Part shown: positions 45,239 through 57,468 of the stretch, in pieces | How the letters are laid out: each line of letters begins with the position of its first letter | Numbering within the stretch: the first letter of the stretch is position 1 | NCBI RefSeq assembly: GCF_937616625.2 | Contig: NC_065573.1 | Coordinates: forward strand, 8,075,001-8,139,000 | From: Mercurialis annua | Taxonomy: Eukaryota > Streptophyta > Magnoliopsida > Malpighiales > Euphorbiaceae | Direction: 5' to 3' | Length of the DNA stretch: 64,000 nucleotides | Program-made: the position numbers and the translations under genes | The notes under the pieces: generated by a model | Told to the model about the DNA's origin: nothing | Databases searched by the model: none | What the model saw: the letters and a program-made list of their open reading frames with translations, nothing else

Positions 45239-48133
45239 TGTCACGACCCATTTTCATGAATCGCGACCGGCGCTAGGGTATGGGTAATGTAGTGCCAAAA
45301 CCCGTAGCTAACCTTTCAATTAACATACAATTTCATAAACCTGCAGAATACCAATGCTCGGGGGCAACCGAGACTCCAGCCTAAATCGAGCAGTTATAAT
45401 ATTCAGCAATTAAAATATAATATGCTTTCCAATACTGGGTTGTAAATAGGCATAACATAAATAATCCTGAATAATCATATAACATGCCAAAGCAATATAA
45501 CTAGTCGGACCAATCCGACAAACAACTGTAATAATAATAAAGACGTCTAGTCAACTACTGCGGTCTAAGAATAAAATACTTTGATAGTTATACTAAAATA
45601 AATGGAACCTCCGAGGAAAAGTAAATGCGGATATCACCCGACTCTCTCAGATCATAACCCTGGGAAAAATTGGGAAAACAACGGGGTCAGATATACTGAG
45701 ATAAGTTTATACCACTATCTACATTTATTAAGTGGAAAACCTTTAAATTCGTTTAAAACATTTAATAATGATATTACCAATAATAGTTGGAACCCTAATC
45801 CACAATTCTAAATAAATAACACAATCCAATAGGCCTGGTCCCGAGAGCTGAGCTACACCGAGTTACCACTGACCACACTTTACCATATCCAGAGTCCCGA
45901 GAGCTGTGCTACACCGAGTTACTTTATTTGGTCCCGAGAGCTATGCTCACACCGAGTTACCACATTTCCATAATTACCTTACTCAGATCATTACCGGTGC
46001 GCACGCAGTCCTAATGATGCCCATTAGGTAGCATGTTCCAACTAAGAGCCATAATATAAAAACAGTTCGCAATATACGTACAATATATATATTTAATAAT
46101 AAAATAACAATTTACTTAATAAAGCGGTAAATAGTAAGTACAAACTCACTGCTTGCTAATCCACGTGATAACCGGCAAGCAACTAATCTTGGTTCGCTTC
46201 TGAAGCACGAACAGTAGATGGGTCTAGACAAATAAAATAATCATTTAAAACAGACCCTAACTCTAGAGAGTACTAGACACCACATAGGACTAGCACAAAT
46301 AACACGTCGGAATTAAATAATCCAAAACAACACAACAATACCCAAAAGGTAACAATGCACAATTATTACAAGTCTATTGAGTTCTCGCTTAAAATCCGAT
46401 TTACAAATATTATTTAATAATCTTTAAATAATAATTAATTTCCAAATAGTGGGTTAGCCGAGTTACCAATAACTACCAAGCTAACCTCACTTGTCGGGTG
46501 ATCCAAGTCTAACCCGACCCAAACGTTTATCAAATATAAACCCGAGTTTATATTTATAAAATAATTTGATAAAATAATAATCCATTTTAAAAGCAGAACT
46601 CAATAACTTCAATTCCAAGTAACCCAAGTTACAACCCAAAAATCTAACCATTTTAAGTTTATAAAAATTTAGGGACTAAATTGTACTTTAGCCAATTAGG
46701 GACTAAATTGTACTTTAGCCGATTTGATATTTAAAATCAAATTAATTACCTTTGTTTATAATTAATACAAAATATAAGGTTACTAATCAAAAACTTACCT
46801 AAATAAGTTTTAAAAACGCTCAGGGGCTAAATTGTAATTTAGCCATTTAAATTTCAAAACCCAAAATAATTCCCCGAGTAATTATATCAACTTAATTATG
46901 ACTTATAAGTTTACCAATCATAATCAAAACATTCACAAAGTTTATTATTGAAACAAATGTCACGGTATAACTTAAGGGTTTAATTGTTTTAACCAAAACA
47001 CTTTGGTGATCAAATTGAGCAATTGACCATCCTTTCCATTTAAAAACCCATCAACCCGCCAAGCCTAAGAATCATAAGGAAAAACATCATTTTCTTTTCC
47101 TAGCTACTGCATACTTTTAAATCAAGAACTCAACTCCCAAAACTTAATCAATTAATCAAGATTACAATCAATCCATATCATTAATCATAATCTAACAATA
47201 ACTCAAATCACAAACCATTGAAGCAGTGACAAGACGAACACAGAAATACGTCCATGGAGCCGAGATTGAATACCATAAACACAAAACCGAAACAAACGTT
47301 TTAATTAATTAACAACTAACACGCCGAGCTATTCTTGATCACTGACATAACAAAATCATCGCCAAACAAAGCAAATCCAATCGGCAGTAGCGGATCCTTA
47401 TGAAAACAAACCATACAAGTTAAGAACGGAAACCGTACGGCGATTGGAACGAGGTTGATTACGTACCGTTCAACGAAAACGAGATGGGGGAACGTAAAGA
47501 ATCGAGTCTACAATATCTGGGATCAAAAGATTTGGATTTCGAACAAGAAACGAAAGAGAACGAATCAATTTACTGAATGTTGTTCATAAGCCAAAATCTG
47601 AAATCAAAAGAATAACACCACTTACCAGGGCAGCAGGTTTGTGTGATGATTCCGGCTTCGTTCCTCAGAGAATGAACAAAGGAATGGAGGCTAGGTTTTG
47701 TCTGCCGTATGGGGAAAAGGTTAGGGTAAAAAGTTACGTATTTAAAGGCTTCGGAAAAAGAAATAATGAAGCTCGAAAGTACCCCCTCCGCAGGTCTAAA
47801 GCTGGTCTCAAACGAGACCAGCAAAAAGGCCTTGGTTCTCGTTCGAGAACCGAGTTCTCGAACGAGAACAGAGCCTTTCAACACAGGTCTCGTTCGAGAC
47901 CTGTGTTGGAACAAACGGCCCTTGGGCCAAATCTCTTGGTTCTCGTTCGAGAATCTGAGTTCTCGAACGAGAACACAAGATTTCAACACAGGTCTCGTTT
48001 GAGACCTGTGTTGGATCAATATAATTAACCCAACCTCAAACCGACACGAAACGAGCTACCAAACCTAAAATTTTACATCGAAACACCACCGGAAACTGGT
48101 CGGAAATTATCAAAAATTATACGGGTTATTACA
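45239..48133 (-). repeat. Element C 3' LTR
   Basis: Bounded by TGTCACGACCC and GGGTTATTACA. About 60 bases are missing near 48017 (from the last palindrome through the ggcccaatata block present in the others). Carries 5'-type diagnostic bases (gaaacaaatgtcacgg about 46951, tagctactgc 47101, aaattgtaattt 46829), unlike the 3' LTRs of A and B. Confidence 0.92.
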
Positions 48134-48249
48134 TTCTCCCCAACTAATTATAAATTCGTCCTCGAATTAACTCGATTAACAATTAACACCAGAACAACAC
48201 ATAACACAAGTCAAATCATAAAAATCACAGAAAATCAAGATATCGTACC

Positions 48250-49053
48250 TCACGGAAAAAGAAAAGGATAGCGATTTCGCATATCCGACTCGGTCTCCCA
48301 AGTGCACTCCTCAACAGAATGATTTCGCCAGAGAACTTTGACCATCAGAATCTCCTTGTTCCGCAATTTACGCACTTGCGTATCTACAATCTCAACTGGC
48401 TGTTCCTCATAAGACAGGTCCTGGTCAATCTCAACACTCTGAGGCACAATCACGTGCGACGGATCAGAAATACATTTTCTCAACATGGAAATGTGAAACA
48501 CGGGATGCACTAAAGACATATCTGGCGGCAGGACGAGACGATAAGGCACAACTCAAATCCTCTCTGAAATCTCGTAAGGACCAATATACCTCGGTGCCAA
48601 CTTTCGCTTAACACCAAAACGAACCATGCCTTTCATAGACGAAACCCAAAGAAACACGAAACAACCAACATGAAACTCAATGTCTTTTCTCTTCGGATCA
48701 GCATAACTCTTATGCTGACTAAAAGCAGTCTCTAACCTCCGTTTGATCAACGGTACCTTCTCTGAGGTAATCTGAATAATCTCTGCACCTGAGAGTTTAC
48801 GCTCTCCAACCTCCTCGCAACAGATAGGAGATCTACACTTGCGCCCGTACAAAGCCTCATACGGCGCCATCTCGATACTCGCGTGGTAACTATTGTTGTA
48901 AGAAAACTCAATCAATGGCAGATGAGTATCCCAGCTACCCTGAAAATCAAGAACACACATCCTGAGCATATCCTCCAACGTCTGAATAGTCCTCTCAGAC
49001 TGACCGTCAGTCTGAGGATGAAAAGCTGTACTGAAATCCAACCGAGAATCCAA
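48250..49053 (-). pseudogene. pol: Element C pol: integrase C-terminal part and chromodomain
   Basis: Two frames. 48553-49053: [17 protein letters not shown] carries the catalytic Glu, followed by [22 protein letters not shown] and [16 protein letters not shown]. 48250-48549: [21 protein letters not shown], then the chromodomain [19 protein letters not shown] to [12 protein letters not shown] and the natural terminus YPFLFP. A frameshift near 48550 separates them, and a stop near 49071 separates the first from the SDRG part of the core. Confidence 0.86.
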
Positions 49054-49071
49054 GGATTCCTGTAACGCTTT

Positions 49072-49368
49072 CTAGAACCTCGAAGTAAACACAGAACCTC
49101 TGTCTGACACAATAGAAACCGGTACACCATGCAAACTGACAATCCTGTTGATGTACAACTGAGCCAACCTCGAAGCAGTATACGAAACCTTAATCGGAAG
49201 GAAATGAGCTGACTTGGTCATACGGTCAACTATCACCCAGATGGAATCGTATCCCTGTCGAGTACGTGGTAAACCAACCACAAAATCTATGGCAATTCGT
49301 TCCCACTTCCACTCTGGAATAGGTAGTGGTTGCAAATAGCCAAATGGTCTCTGATGCTCCAACTTCAC
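49072..49368 (-). pseudogene. pol: Element C pol: first part of the integrase core
   Basis: 98 residues: [18 protein letters not shown] (first catalytic Asp) to [11 protein letters not shown] (second Asp), then a stop where A and B read SRFW. Upstream it is joined to the HHCC finger across a stop at 49369-49371 (after LTCQ). Confidence 0.86.
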
Positions 49369-51231
49369 CTACTGGCAAGTTAGATACTTAGTAACATACT
49401 CGACGACATCCTTCTTCATCCCGCTCCACCAGTAGGTACCCATAAGATCATGGTACATCTTAGTAGAACCTAGATGAACACTATAAGCAGACTTGTGCGA
49501 TTCCTCCAGAATCTGGTCCCTCAAACCATCTGAATCTGGAACACACAATCTCAAACCATGTCTCAGAACATTATCCATAAAAGTAAACTCAGAGTTACCG
49601 TCCTGCTGAACCTCCTCTATAATCCGTCTCAACTGTGGATCCTCAGCTTGTAAAGCTTTGATCCGATCAATTAAAACAGGTTGCACTTGCAACTGTGCCA
49701 ACAAACAACCGGCCTGCGAAACCTGAAAACCATAGCCTGAAGCTATCAAACCGTGCCACTCTCTAAACATGGGTCTACGCCCAATCTCAGAAATATGAGC
49801 CAAACTGCCCGAAGACTTGCGACTCAACGCATCGGCTACCACATTAGCCTTACCAGGATGGTACTGAATAGTACAGTCGTAGTCTTTCAGCAACTCTAGC
49901 CACCTCCTCTGTCTCAAGTTCAACTCTCTCTGATCAAAGATATACTTCAGACTCTTGTGATCAGTGAAAATTGCACAAGTAGCACCATACAAGTAATGCC
50001 TCCAAATTTTCAGCGCAAAAACCATTGCTGCTAACTCTAAATCATGAGTAGGGTAATTCACCTCATGCTTCTTCAACTGTCTGGAAGCATAGGCAATCAC
50101 CTGTCCATGTTGCATCAGCACGCAACCCAAACCAATACGAGACGCATCACAATACACTGTGAAACCGTCAATGCCAGAAGGCAATGCCAAAACCGGAGCG
50201 GTAGTCAAAATCTCCTTGAGCTTCTCAAAGCTCGCCTCGCACTTGTATGTCCACTCAAATTTAACACCCTTCTGTGTTAGTTTATTCAACGGTGCAGATA
50301 TTCTGGAGAAATCTTGCACGAACCGACGATAGTAGCCAGCTAAACCCAGAAAACTCCTAATCTCGGTAACTGACCTCGGCCTTTGCCAATCCATAACCGC
50401 CTCAATCTTCTTCGGATCAACCTTGATCCCATCTTTCGACGCCACGTGTCCTAGAAAGGTAACCTGATCCAACCAGAACTCACATTTTGAGAACTTAGCA
50501 TACAACTGATGCTCGCGCAAGGTCTGTAGTATAGTCCTCAAATGATAAGCATGCTCCTCCTCACTCCGAGAATAGATCAAAATGTCATCAATGAAAACGA
50601 TAACAAATTGATCTAAAAACGGCTTGAACACTCTGTTCATCATATCCATAAATGCTACTGGTGCGTTTGTCAGACCAAAGGACATAACCAAAAACTCAAA
50701 ATGTCCATACCGCGTCCGAAAAGCGGTCTTAGGCACATCTTCATCGCGGATCCGGAGTTGATGATACCCAGACCTCAAATCAATCTTGGAAAAACACTTC
50801 GCACCCTGCAACTGGTCAAACAAATCATCGATGCGAGGAAGAGGATATTTGTTCTTAACAGTAGCCTTGTTCAACTGTCTGTAGTCGATACACAGTCGAA
50901 AGGAATCGTCTTTCTTCTTCACAAACAGAACTGGAGCACCCCACGGAGAAGTACTCTGTCTGATGGATCCACTATCCAACAACTCTTGTAACTGGTCCTT
51001 AAACTCCTTCAGCTCCGCAGGAGCCATCCGATACGACGGTATCGAAATAGGAGTTGTACCAGAAACCACATCAATGCAAAACTCAATCTCACGGTCAGGG
51101 GGTAATCCAGGCAATTCCTCTAGAAACATATCAGTGAACTCATTCACTATCGGAACACTATGCATATCACCACTATCAGTCTCCAAATCATGAACTACAG
51201 CAAGAAAATCCTGGCAACCCTTGCCTAACAT
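49369..51231 (-). pseudogene. pol: Element C pol: RT, RNase H and integrase finger (620 codons open)
   Basis: The longest pol frame in the window. [52 protein letters not shown], and FIDDILIYS with an intact active site. RNase [71 protein letters not shown]. Then the integrase finger: [17 protein letters not shown]...KYLTCQ, in which the first Cys of CPTC is Tyr, so the zinc site is damaged. The frame starts internally; protease lies upstream in another frame. Confidence 0.9.
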
Positions 51232-51279
51232 CCGCTTCGCCTTGATGGCGGAAATCAGATTCTTAGGTGTCTCCGCCTT

Positions 51280-51975
51280 TTATCTCTGAAAGGAAAAAGG
51301 TAGATCACCTGGAATCCTAAACTCGACTGACTTCCCTTGACAGTCAATAGAAGCAAAGTGGCGTGACAACCAATCCATCCCCAAGATGACATCAAAAGAA
51401 AGAACGTCAAGCACAATCAAATCAGCATATAATTCTCTACCCTGAATAACCACTGGACAAGAAGGATAAACGACGTCCACTTCTACACCTTCAGACATAG
51501 GTGTAGACACAGCTAGAGGTTCACTCAAAGTAGATGGTGCAATACCCAATTTCCCAGCAAAGCAAGTAGACACAAAAGAATGGGTTGCACCCGCATTAAA
51601 TAATACCAAAGTAAAAGTAAAAGAAATCGGAATGGTACCTTGCACCACAGCGCTTAATGCACGCGCATCCTGAGGAGTAAGTGTGAACACTCTTGCCTGA
51701 CCCTACGGCTGCTGCTGCAAACTCTGCCCAGTACCATAACTGTTGGAACCTCTGCCACCGTTACCACGGCCACCAAAACCTCTGCCACCAGAACCATGGC
51801 CCCGCTGGCCACCAAAAGATGCTGTAGGTTGAGAGTACCCTACAGACTGTGTAAACGCAGGTCTCTGCTGCTGGTAAGACGACTGCGCCACACTGGAGTT
51901 AGACATCTACTGCCAGATGTCGGACACTCCCTGGAGAAATGACCCGGTTGGCCACAAGAGAAACAACCTCCAGGA
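51280..51975 (-). pseudogene. Element C: zinc knuckle, linker and protease
   Basis: Protease frame 51280-51690 with LFNAGATHSFVS (the catalytic Asp of DAG is Asn here, so inactive as written) and [18 protein letters not shown]. The linker 51703-51906 (MSNSSVAQSSYQQQRPAF, then Gly-rich) is cut from protease by a stop. The knuckle CFSCGQPGHFSREC lies at about 51928-51970, with a 1-base deletion just downstream (ctgccagatg). Confidence 0.85.
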
Positions 51976-51976
51976 G

Positions 51977-53216
51977 CTAACTGGCACTGTCCATAGTGCC
52001 TGTGTCTGCAATTCTGGCAGAACGGAATGTTCGATCCACCACTGTACCCGCGTCCTGAACCACGGTTACTCCCACTGCTACTAGAACTGTACGGAGAACT
52101 CCTAGTACTATGCCTCCCCTTGTTGTGCGTACAGAGACTCCCCCTATTGGCCTGAGAAGAGCCACTGTAGTAGTTTCCACTACCGTGCTGCGCTGGGGCC
52201 TGCTGCCCCCCACTAGGAAGATCACTCTTTCCCTACTGATTCTGGAAAGGGTCAGAGATCGTCCCAAACTGAATCAATGAATTCTCCATCCGTCGAGCAC
52301 TATCCACTACTCGAGCGAACTCCATGTCTGTCCCTATCAGCAAGGGAAGAAATTTCGAGCCTAAACCCCTAACATAGCGGTCGTTCACTCGCCCTCGATC
52401 AGCCTGTAGATCTGTAGCAAACCGCCCCAAACGGACAAACTCTGTAGTGTAGTCTGTCACTGATCTATCCCCTTTCTTTAAATTTAGCAGCTTTTCTCTG
52501 AAATACTCAGTAACAGAGAAGGGTAGATAGTAACCTCTGAACCTGTTCACAAACTCAGCCCAAGTCAATGTAGCCATCTCTGGCATGATGTTATCGCGAA
52601 ACCAGTCCTTAGCAGGACCCTTCAGCGACATCAACACAAGCATCACTGATTGGCGACCAGTAGCCTGAATCCTCTGACTGTTGTACTCAAACTCTTCCAA
52701 GAAATCAAGAGCATCCCCAGTGCCATCAAAAGAAGTCAGAGTCAACTTCGTGTAGGTCATCACCACCTCTCTGTCTGTCGGAATATGATCGACACCAGCA
52801 AGTCCACCCATACCAGCTACAGCACCAGCCTGAGGTTGCTGTTGCTGCGCTAACTGATCCAGTACAGTACACTGATTCTGCAGAAGAGCCTGGTTGTTCT
52901 GCATCTCGACAATGCCAGCCAAGAAAGTAGTGAAGTCAAACGCCTGAATGTTTGGTGCCTGTTGCACCTCCGGTGCCTGCTGCACATTTGATGCCTGAAC
53001 ACCTGCTGCACCACGTCCTCTAGCTCCACCTCTACCAGCACCAGCTCCTCTGCCTCTACCAGCACCTCTACCTCTGCTAGCACCTCTACCTCTACCACGT
53101 CCAGCATTTGCCTGAACTGGTGGTATGTTCTGATCGACTTCCATGGAAATCGCATCATCAGCCTCAGCTTCTTGCTCTGCCACAGCACGAGCACGAGTAC
53201 GAACAACGTTGTCCAT
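51977..53216 (-). pseudogene. gag: Element C gag, nearly complete
   Basis: Starts MDNVVRTRARAVAEQEAEADD at 53216. Basic GRGRGRGASRGRG tract (about residues 38-70), Gln/Ala-rich segment, then the capsid-like region PTDREVVMTYTKLTLTSFDG, GPAKDWFRDNIMPEMATLTWAEFVNRFRGYYLPF, RSVTDYTTEFVRLGRFATDL, ending FQNQ at a stop at 52233-52235. Residues up to the knuckle continue to about 51977. The fullest gag of the three and the best reference for the family. Confidence 0.87.
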
Positions 53217-53560
53217 ATCCTAAAGATTGAACAACAACAATTTAAATAACACATAATTCATACCTAAGTATGAAACAAACAAGTAACAATTAAGATTTCC
53301 CGAGAAATCAACAGCATTAAAATGTTCACCCAAGTGAAATAACAGCAACTACCAAAAGCATTAATCAACATATAATGACCGACTCAACGCAATCCTATTG
53401 GTGTAGGCAGAATGTTTAAAAAAAATCAAAAGATGACGTTTTTAAAGACATGACAGAAACCTATATCCGCAGTAGTTCCTAAGACACAACCATACTTAAC
53501 AGAGCAAACACATAGCAAGCAATTGGCCTTGGTTTGAAACCAAAGCTCTGATACCAAGTT
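53217..53560 (-). other. Element C leader and primer-binding site
   Basis: About 330-base leader, no gene. Primer site TGGTATCAGAGC (minus) at 53545-53556, four bases from the LTR end TGTCACGACCC at 53561, which keeps its terminal TG and so fixes the LTR boundary for the family. Confidence 0.85.
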
Positions 53561-54784
53561 TGTCACGACCCATTTTCATGAATCGCGACCGGCGCTAGGG
53601 TATTGGTAATGTAGTACCAAAACCCGTACCTAACATTTCAATTAATATACAAACACATAAACCTGCAGAAAACCAATGCTCGGGGGCAACCGAGACTTCA
53701 GCCTAAATCTAGCAGTTATAATATTCAGCAATTAAAATGTAACATGCTTTCCAATACTGGGTTGTAAATAGACATAACATAAATAATCCTGAATAATCAT
53801 ATAACATGCCAAAGCAATATAACTAGTCGGACCAATCCGACAAACAATTGTAATAATAATAAAGACGTCTAGTCAACTACTGCGGTCTAAGAATAAAATA
53901 CTTTGATAGTTCTACTAAAATAAATGGAACCTCCGAGGAAAAGTAAATGCGGAGATCACCCGACTATCTCAGATCATAAACCTGGGAAAAATTGGGAAAA
54001 CAACGGGGTCAGATATACTGAGATGAGTTTATACCACTATCTACATTTATTAAGTGGAAAACCTTTAAATCCGTTTAAAACATTTAATAATGATATTACG
54101 AATAATAGTTGGAACCCTAATCCACAATTCTAAATAAATAACACAATCCAATAGGCCTGATTCCGAGAGCTGAGCTACACCGAGTTACCACTGACCACAC
54201 TTTACCATATCCAGAGTCCCGAGAGCTATGCTACACCGAGTTACTTTATTTGGTCCCGAGAGCTATGCTCACACCGAGTTACCACATTTCCATAATTACC
54301 TTACTCAGATCATTACCGGTGCGCACGCAGTCCTAATGATGCCCATTTGGTAGCATGTTCCAACTAAGAGCCATAATATAAAAACAGTTCGCAATATACG
54401 TACAATATATATATTTAATATTAAAATAACAATTTACTTAATAAAGCGGTAAATAGTAAGTACAAACTCACTGCTTGCTAATCCACGTGATAACCGGCAA
54501 GCAACTAATCATGGTTCGCCTCTGAAGCACGAACAATAGATGGGTCTAGACAAATAAAATAATTATTAAAAACAGACCCTAACTCTAGAGAGTACTAGAC
54601 ACCACATAGGACTAGCACAAATAATACGTCGGAATTAAATAATCCAGAACAACACAACAATACCCAAAAGGTAACAATGCACAATTATTACAAGTCTATT
54701 GAGTTCTCGCTTAAAATCCGATTTACAAATATTATTTAATAATCTTTAAATAATAATTAATTTCCAAATAGTGGGTTAGCCGAG

Positions 54785-57468
54785 TGTCACAACCCAATTT
54801 CATGGATCGCGACCGGCGCTAGGGTATGGGTATGGTCGTACCGAAACCCGTAGCAAGCCTCGCGGAAAACCTTATATTCAATATAACCTGCAAGAAAACC
54901 AATGCTCGGGGGCAACCGAGACTTCAGCCTAAGTCTAACAACACTTATATAACAGTTCTAATATAATTATTTAATAGCAATACGAAACTATGAAACATGC
55001 CTCATACAATAAATAATCCAATGTAACATACCAAAGTATAATAATATAAAAGTCGTACCACTACGACAAACCAAAGTACAATAATAGAGACAACTAGTTC
55101 TACTGCGGTCTAAAAAGTAAAACAGTTGACTAGTCTGATAACATAAAAAGACCTTCGAGGAATCAAAAGATCGGAGATGACCAACGCTCTCAAAATCATA
55201 AACCTGGAAATTTTGGGAAAACAACGGGGTCAGATATACTGAGATGAGTTCATAATGATATTTACATTTATTAAGTTTAAAACCCTTAAAACAAATCCTT
55301 TTATACTAATATATATACTTGATTATGGAAGACAGTATTGAAATGAAATCCCAAAGTATTTAACCCAAAATAGATGGGAACAAATCCTCATCGATTCCCA
55401 AAGTAGGCTAGACATTGGTCAGCCAATCCCAAAGTACTTACCGGTGCACACAGTCTCGATACAAGCCTATCGAGTAGCTCGTTTCAATCCAGATCCATAA
55501 TCCTTAAAACAGTTCACAAACATTTGATATACTAAAATAATGTGCAGTACTTAATAAAGCGGTAAATAACACTGCAAACTCACTGCTTGCTTATCCACGT
55601 GAATCTTGGCAAACAGCTAACCCTGCGTAGACTCCGAAGCACGAGCAGTCGACGGGTCTAAAACATTATACAAGTTAAAATCCGAACAACCCCTAACTCT
55701 AAGAATACTAGACACCACATAGGACTAGCATCTCAAAACGCAACCAAAGAACAACCAAGGTAAGCAAAGCAGAACCAATGTATATCCAAAATATTCCATT
55801 CAAACCAAATAACAAGTTAGGCAAATTAAGCTTAGGTGAGTTATTATCTTTAAAACAAAACCAAAGTCCTTTCATAACTTAAAAACTTTATTTAAAATCA
55901 AAAGATTTCCCAAGGTAGTGTGTTAGCCTTAACTGCAGTATAGCTCAACATCACATGTCGGCAACGCACGTCTAACCCGACTCGACCATAATCCAAATTA
56001 AAAATCAAAGTCTTAAATCAATCATTAAATAAAATCAAGTTTGAAATAAGAACTAATTCCCTAACTTAAATAAGCCAAAAACATAACAAGCAATTAAGCC
56101 AAATAACTCGCCAACACTTGGCAAGTAACACCCAAGGTATATACAATTAAATGCATCACTTAAACGGAATCAAATAGATTCAATCACCTTTCAATTATCA
56201 AATTGAAACTAAAATAGTTTGGCCAACCATCTTATAACAATATACACCTTTCATGCCTTTAAATCCATTGTTAAACCACAACCTAAGATAAACTAACATC
56301 TTTCACTTATTCAAAATAAAGTAGTGCCATTCGATTTCCAGCCCTTAGTTAACCTTTTAAAACAACGATTTATTCCAATTAGATCCACATTTACCATATA
56401 ATATAGCTTTAGCCAATTATCTCAAATCACCCAAGGTAAGAATTGTTAACTAATAACCTTTTAACTTCCAAAAGAACATTTACAACTTTTAGTTTTCCAC
56501 CAAAACAGATTTTTAAGTTCAAAAACTCAAGCCAAGAGATACCTTAATCATTTAAACGATTTATCCAAGTCACCCAAAGTATTGTTAGGCATCTAACAAC
56601 CTATGATTCAAACTTATAAAATTTCCAGATTTTAGTTTAACCTTAAAATAAAATTTTCAAATCAAAGACATCAATCAATTGATATACCTAAGCACTTAAA
56701 CCATTATTTCAATTCACCCAATGAATATGTGACATGAACAAGCCAACAACAACACTAATTATCATTTACAGATTTTAGAATTAAGGCAAAACAGAATATA
56801 AGTCAAATAACACCCAAAGTATGAATCTAGCACAACAATCATCGAATCTCTAAGCGAAAACACAAGAGGAAGAGTTTACATACCTCTTAAATAGGATAAG
56901 AACAATAATAATAGGACAAACCCAGAAAGTAGATGATCCAAATCAGCCTATAAACGAACAACAACCCAAAGCTAATGATTACACAACCCTAGGATAGATA
57001 AAACATGAATTAAACCTTAAAAGAATTGTGAAAATACTTACTAATGATCACAATAGGCTTAGGAATAGGTAGGAGATGATATTCAGAGAGTAGTGGCCGT
57101 TTTAGGGTTTACAGAAAGTGTAAAATCAAATTAGGTCGAATTAAGGTGAGTTTAAATAGAAATCAGCAAACTGAACAGTGCACGCGTCGCGCCCGCTACA
57201 CCTATATCGCGCCCGCGATACATGAATCGCGCCCGTGATTCATGCATGTCGCGCCCGCGAAATGCTACTGCCTCCGATGAAAATTTGAGATTTCAAAATT
57301 GAAATCGAAAACGTTTCAAACTTCGAGATTACTTCTAATACATCTTAAAACACATTTTAAAAGGTTTGGAACCTTCGAAACGCGAATCTAAGTGGTCAAA
57401 CCACTCAAAAGAACCTAAGGTACCGTTTAGGCTTAACGGAACAAGTTAGAAAAATACGTGATGTTACA
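54785..57468 (-). mobile_element. Element F: solo LTR of a related gypsy family (2684 bp)
   Basis: Plus strand TGTCACAACCC at 54785 to GATGTTACA at 57468, with target duplication CCGAG (54780-54784, 57469-57473) and no internal region: a solo LTR left by LTR-LTR recombination. Related to the A LTR in its terminal 1 kb (gcgaccggcgctagggtatg, aaccaatgctcgggggcaac, ggggtcagatatactgagat, caaactcactgcttgct), but otherwise divergent. A CGCGCCCG-rich module lies at 57183-57262. No gene. Confidence 0.92.
57183..57262. promoter_or_regulatory. CGCGCCCG-rich module in the F LTR
   Basis: Four TCGCGCCCG units (with GCTAC, CGATAC, TGATTC, CGAAAT following), about 206-285 bases from the LTR 5' end. atcgcgcccgtgattc and atgctactg recur in the copia-like D LTR (about 13037 and 13154). 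Function unknown; position suggests U3. Confidence 0.5.
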
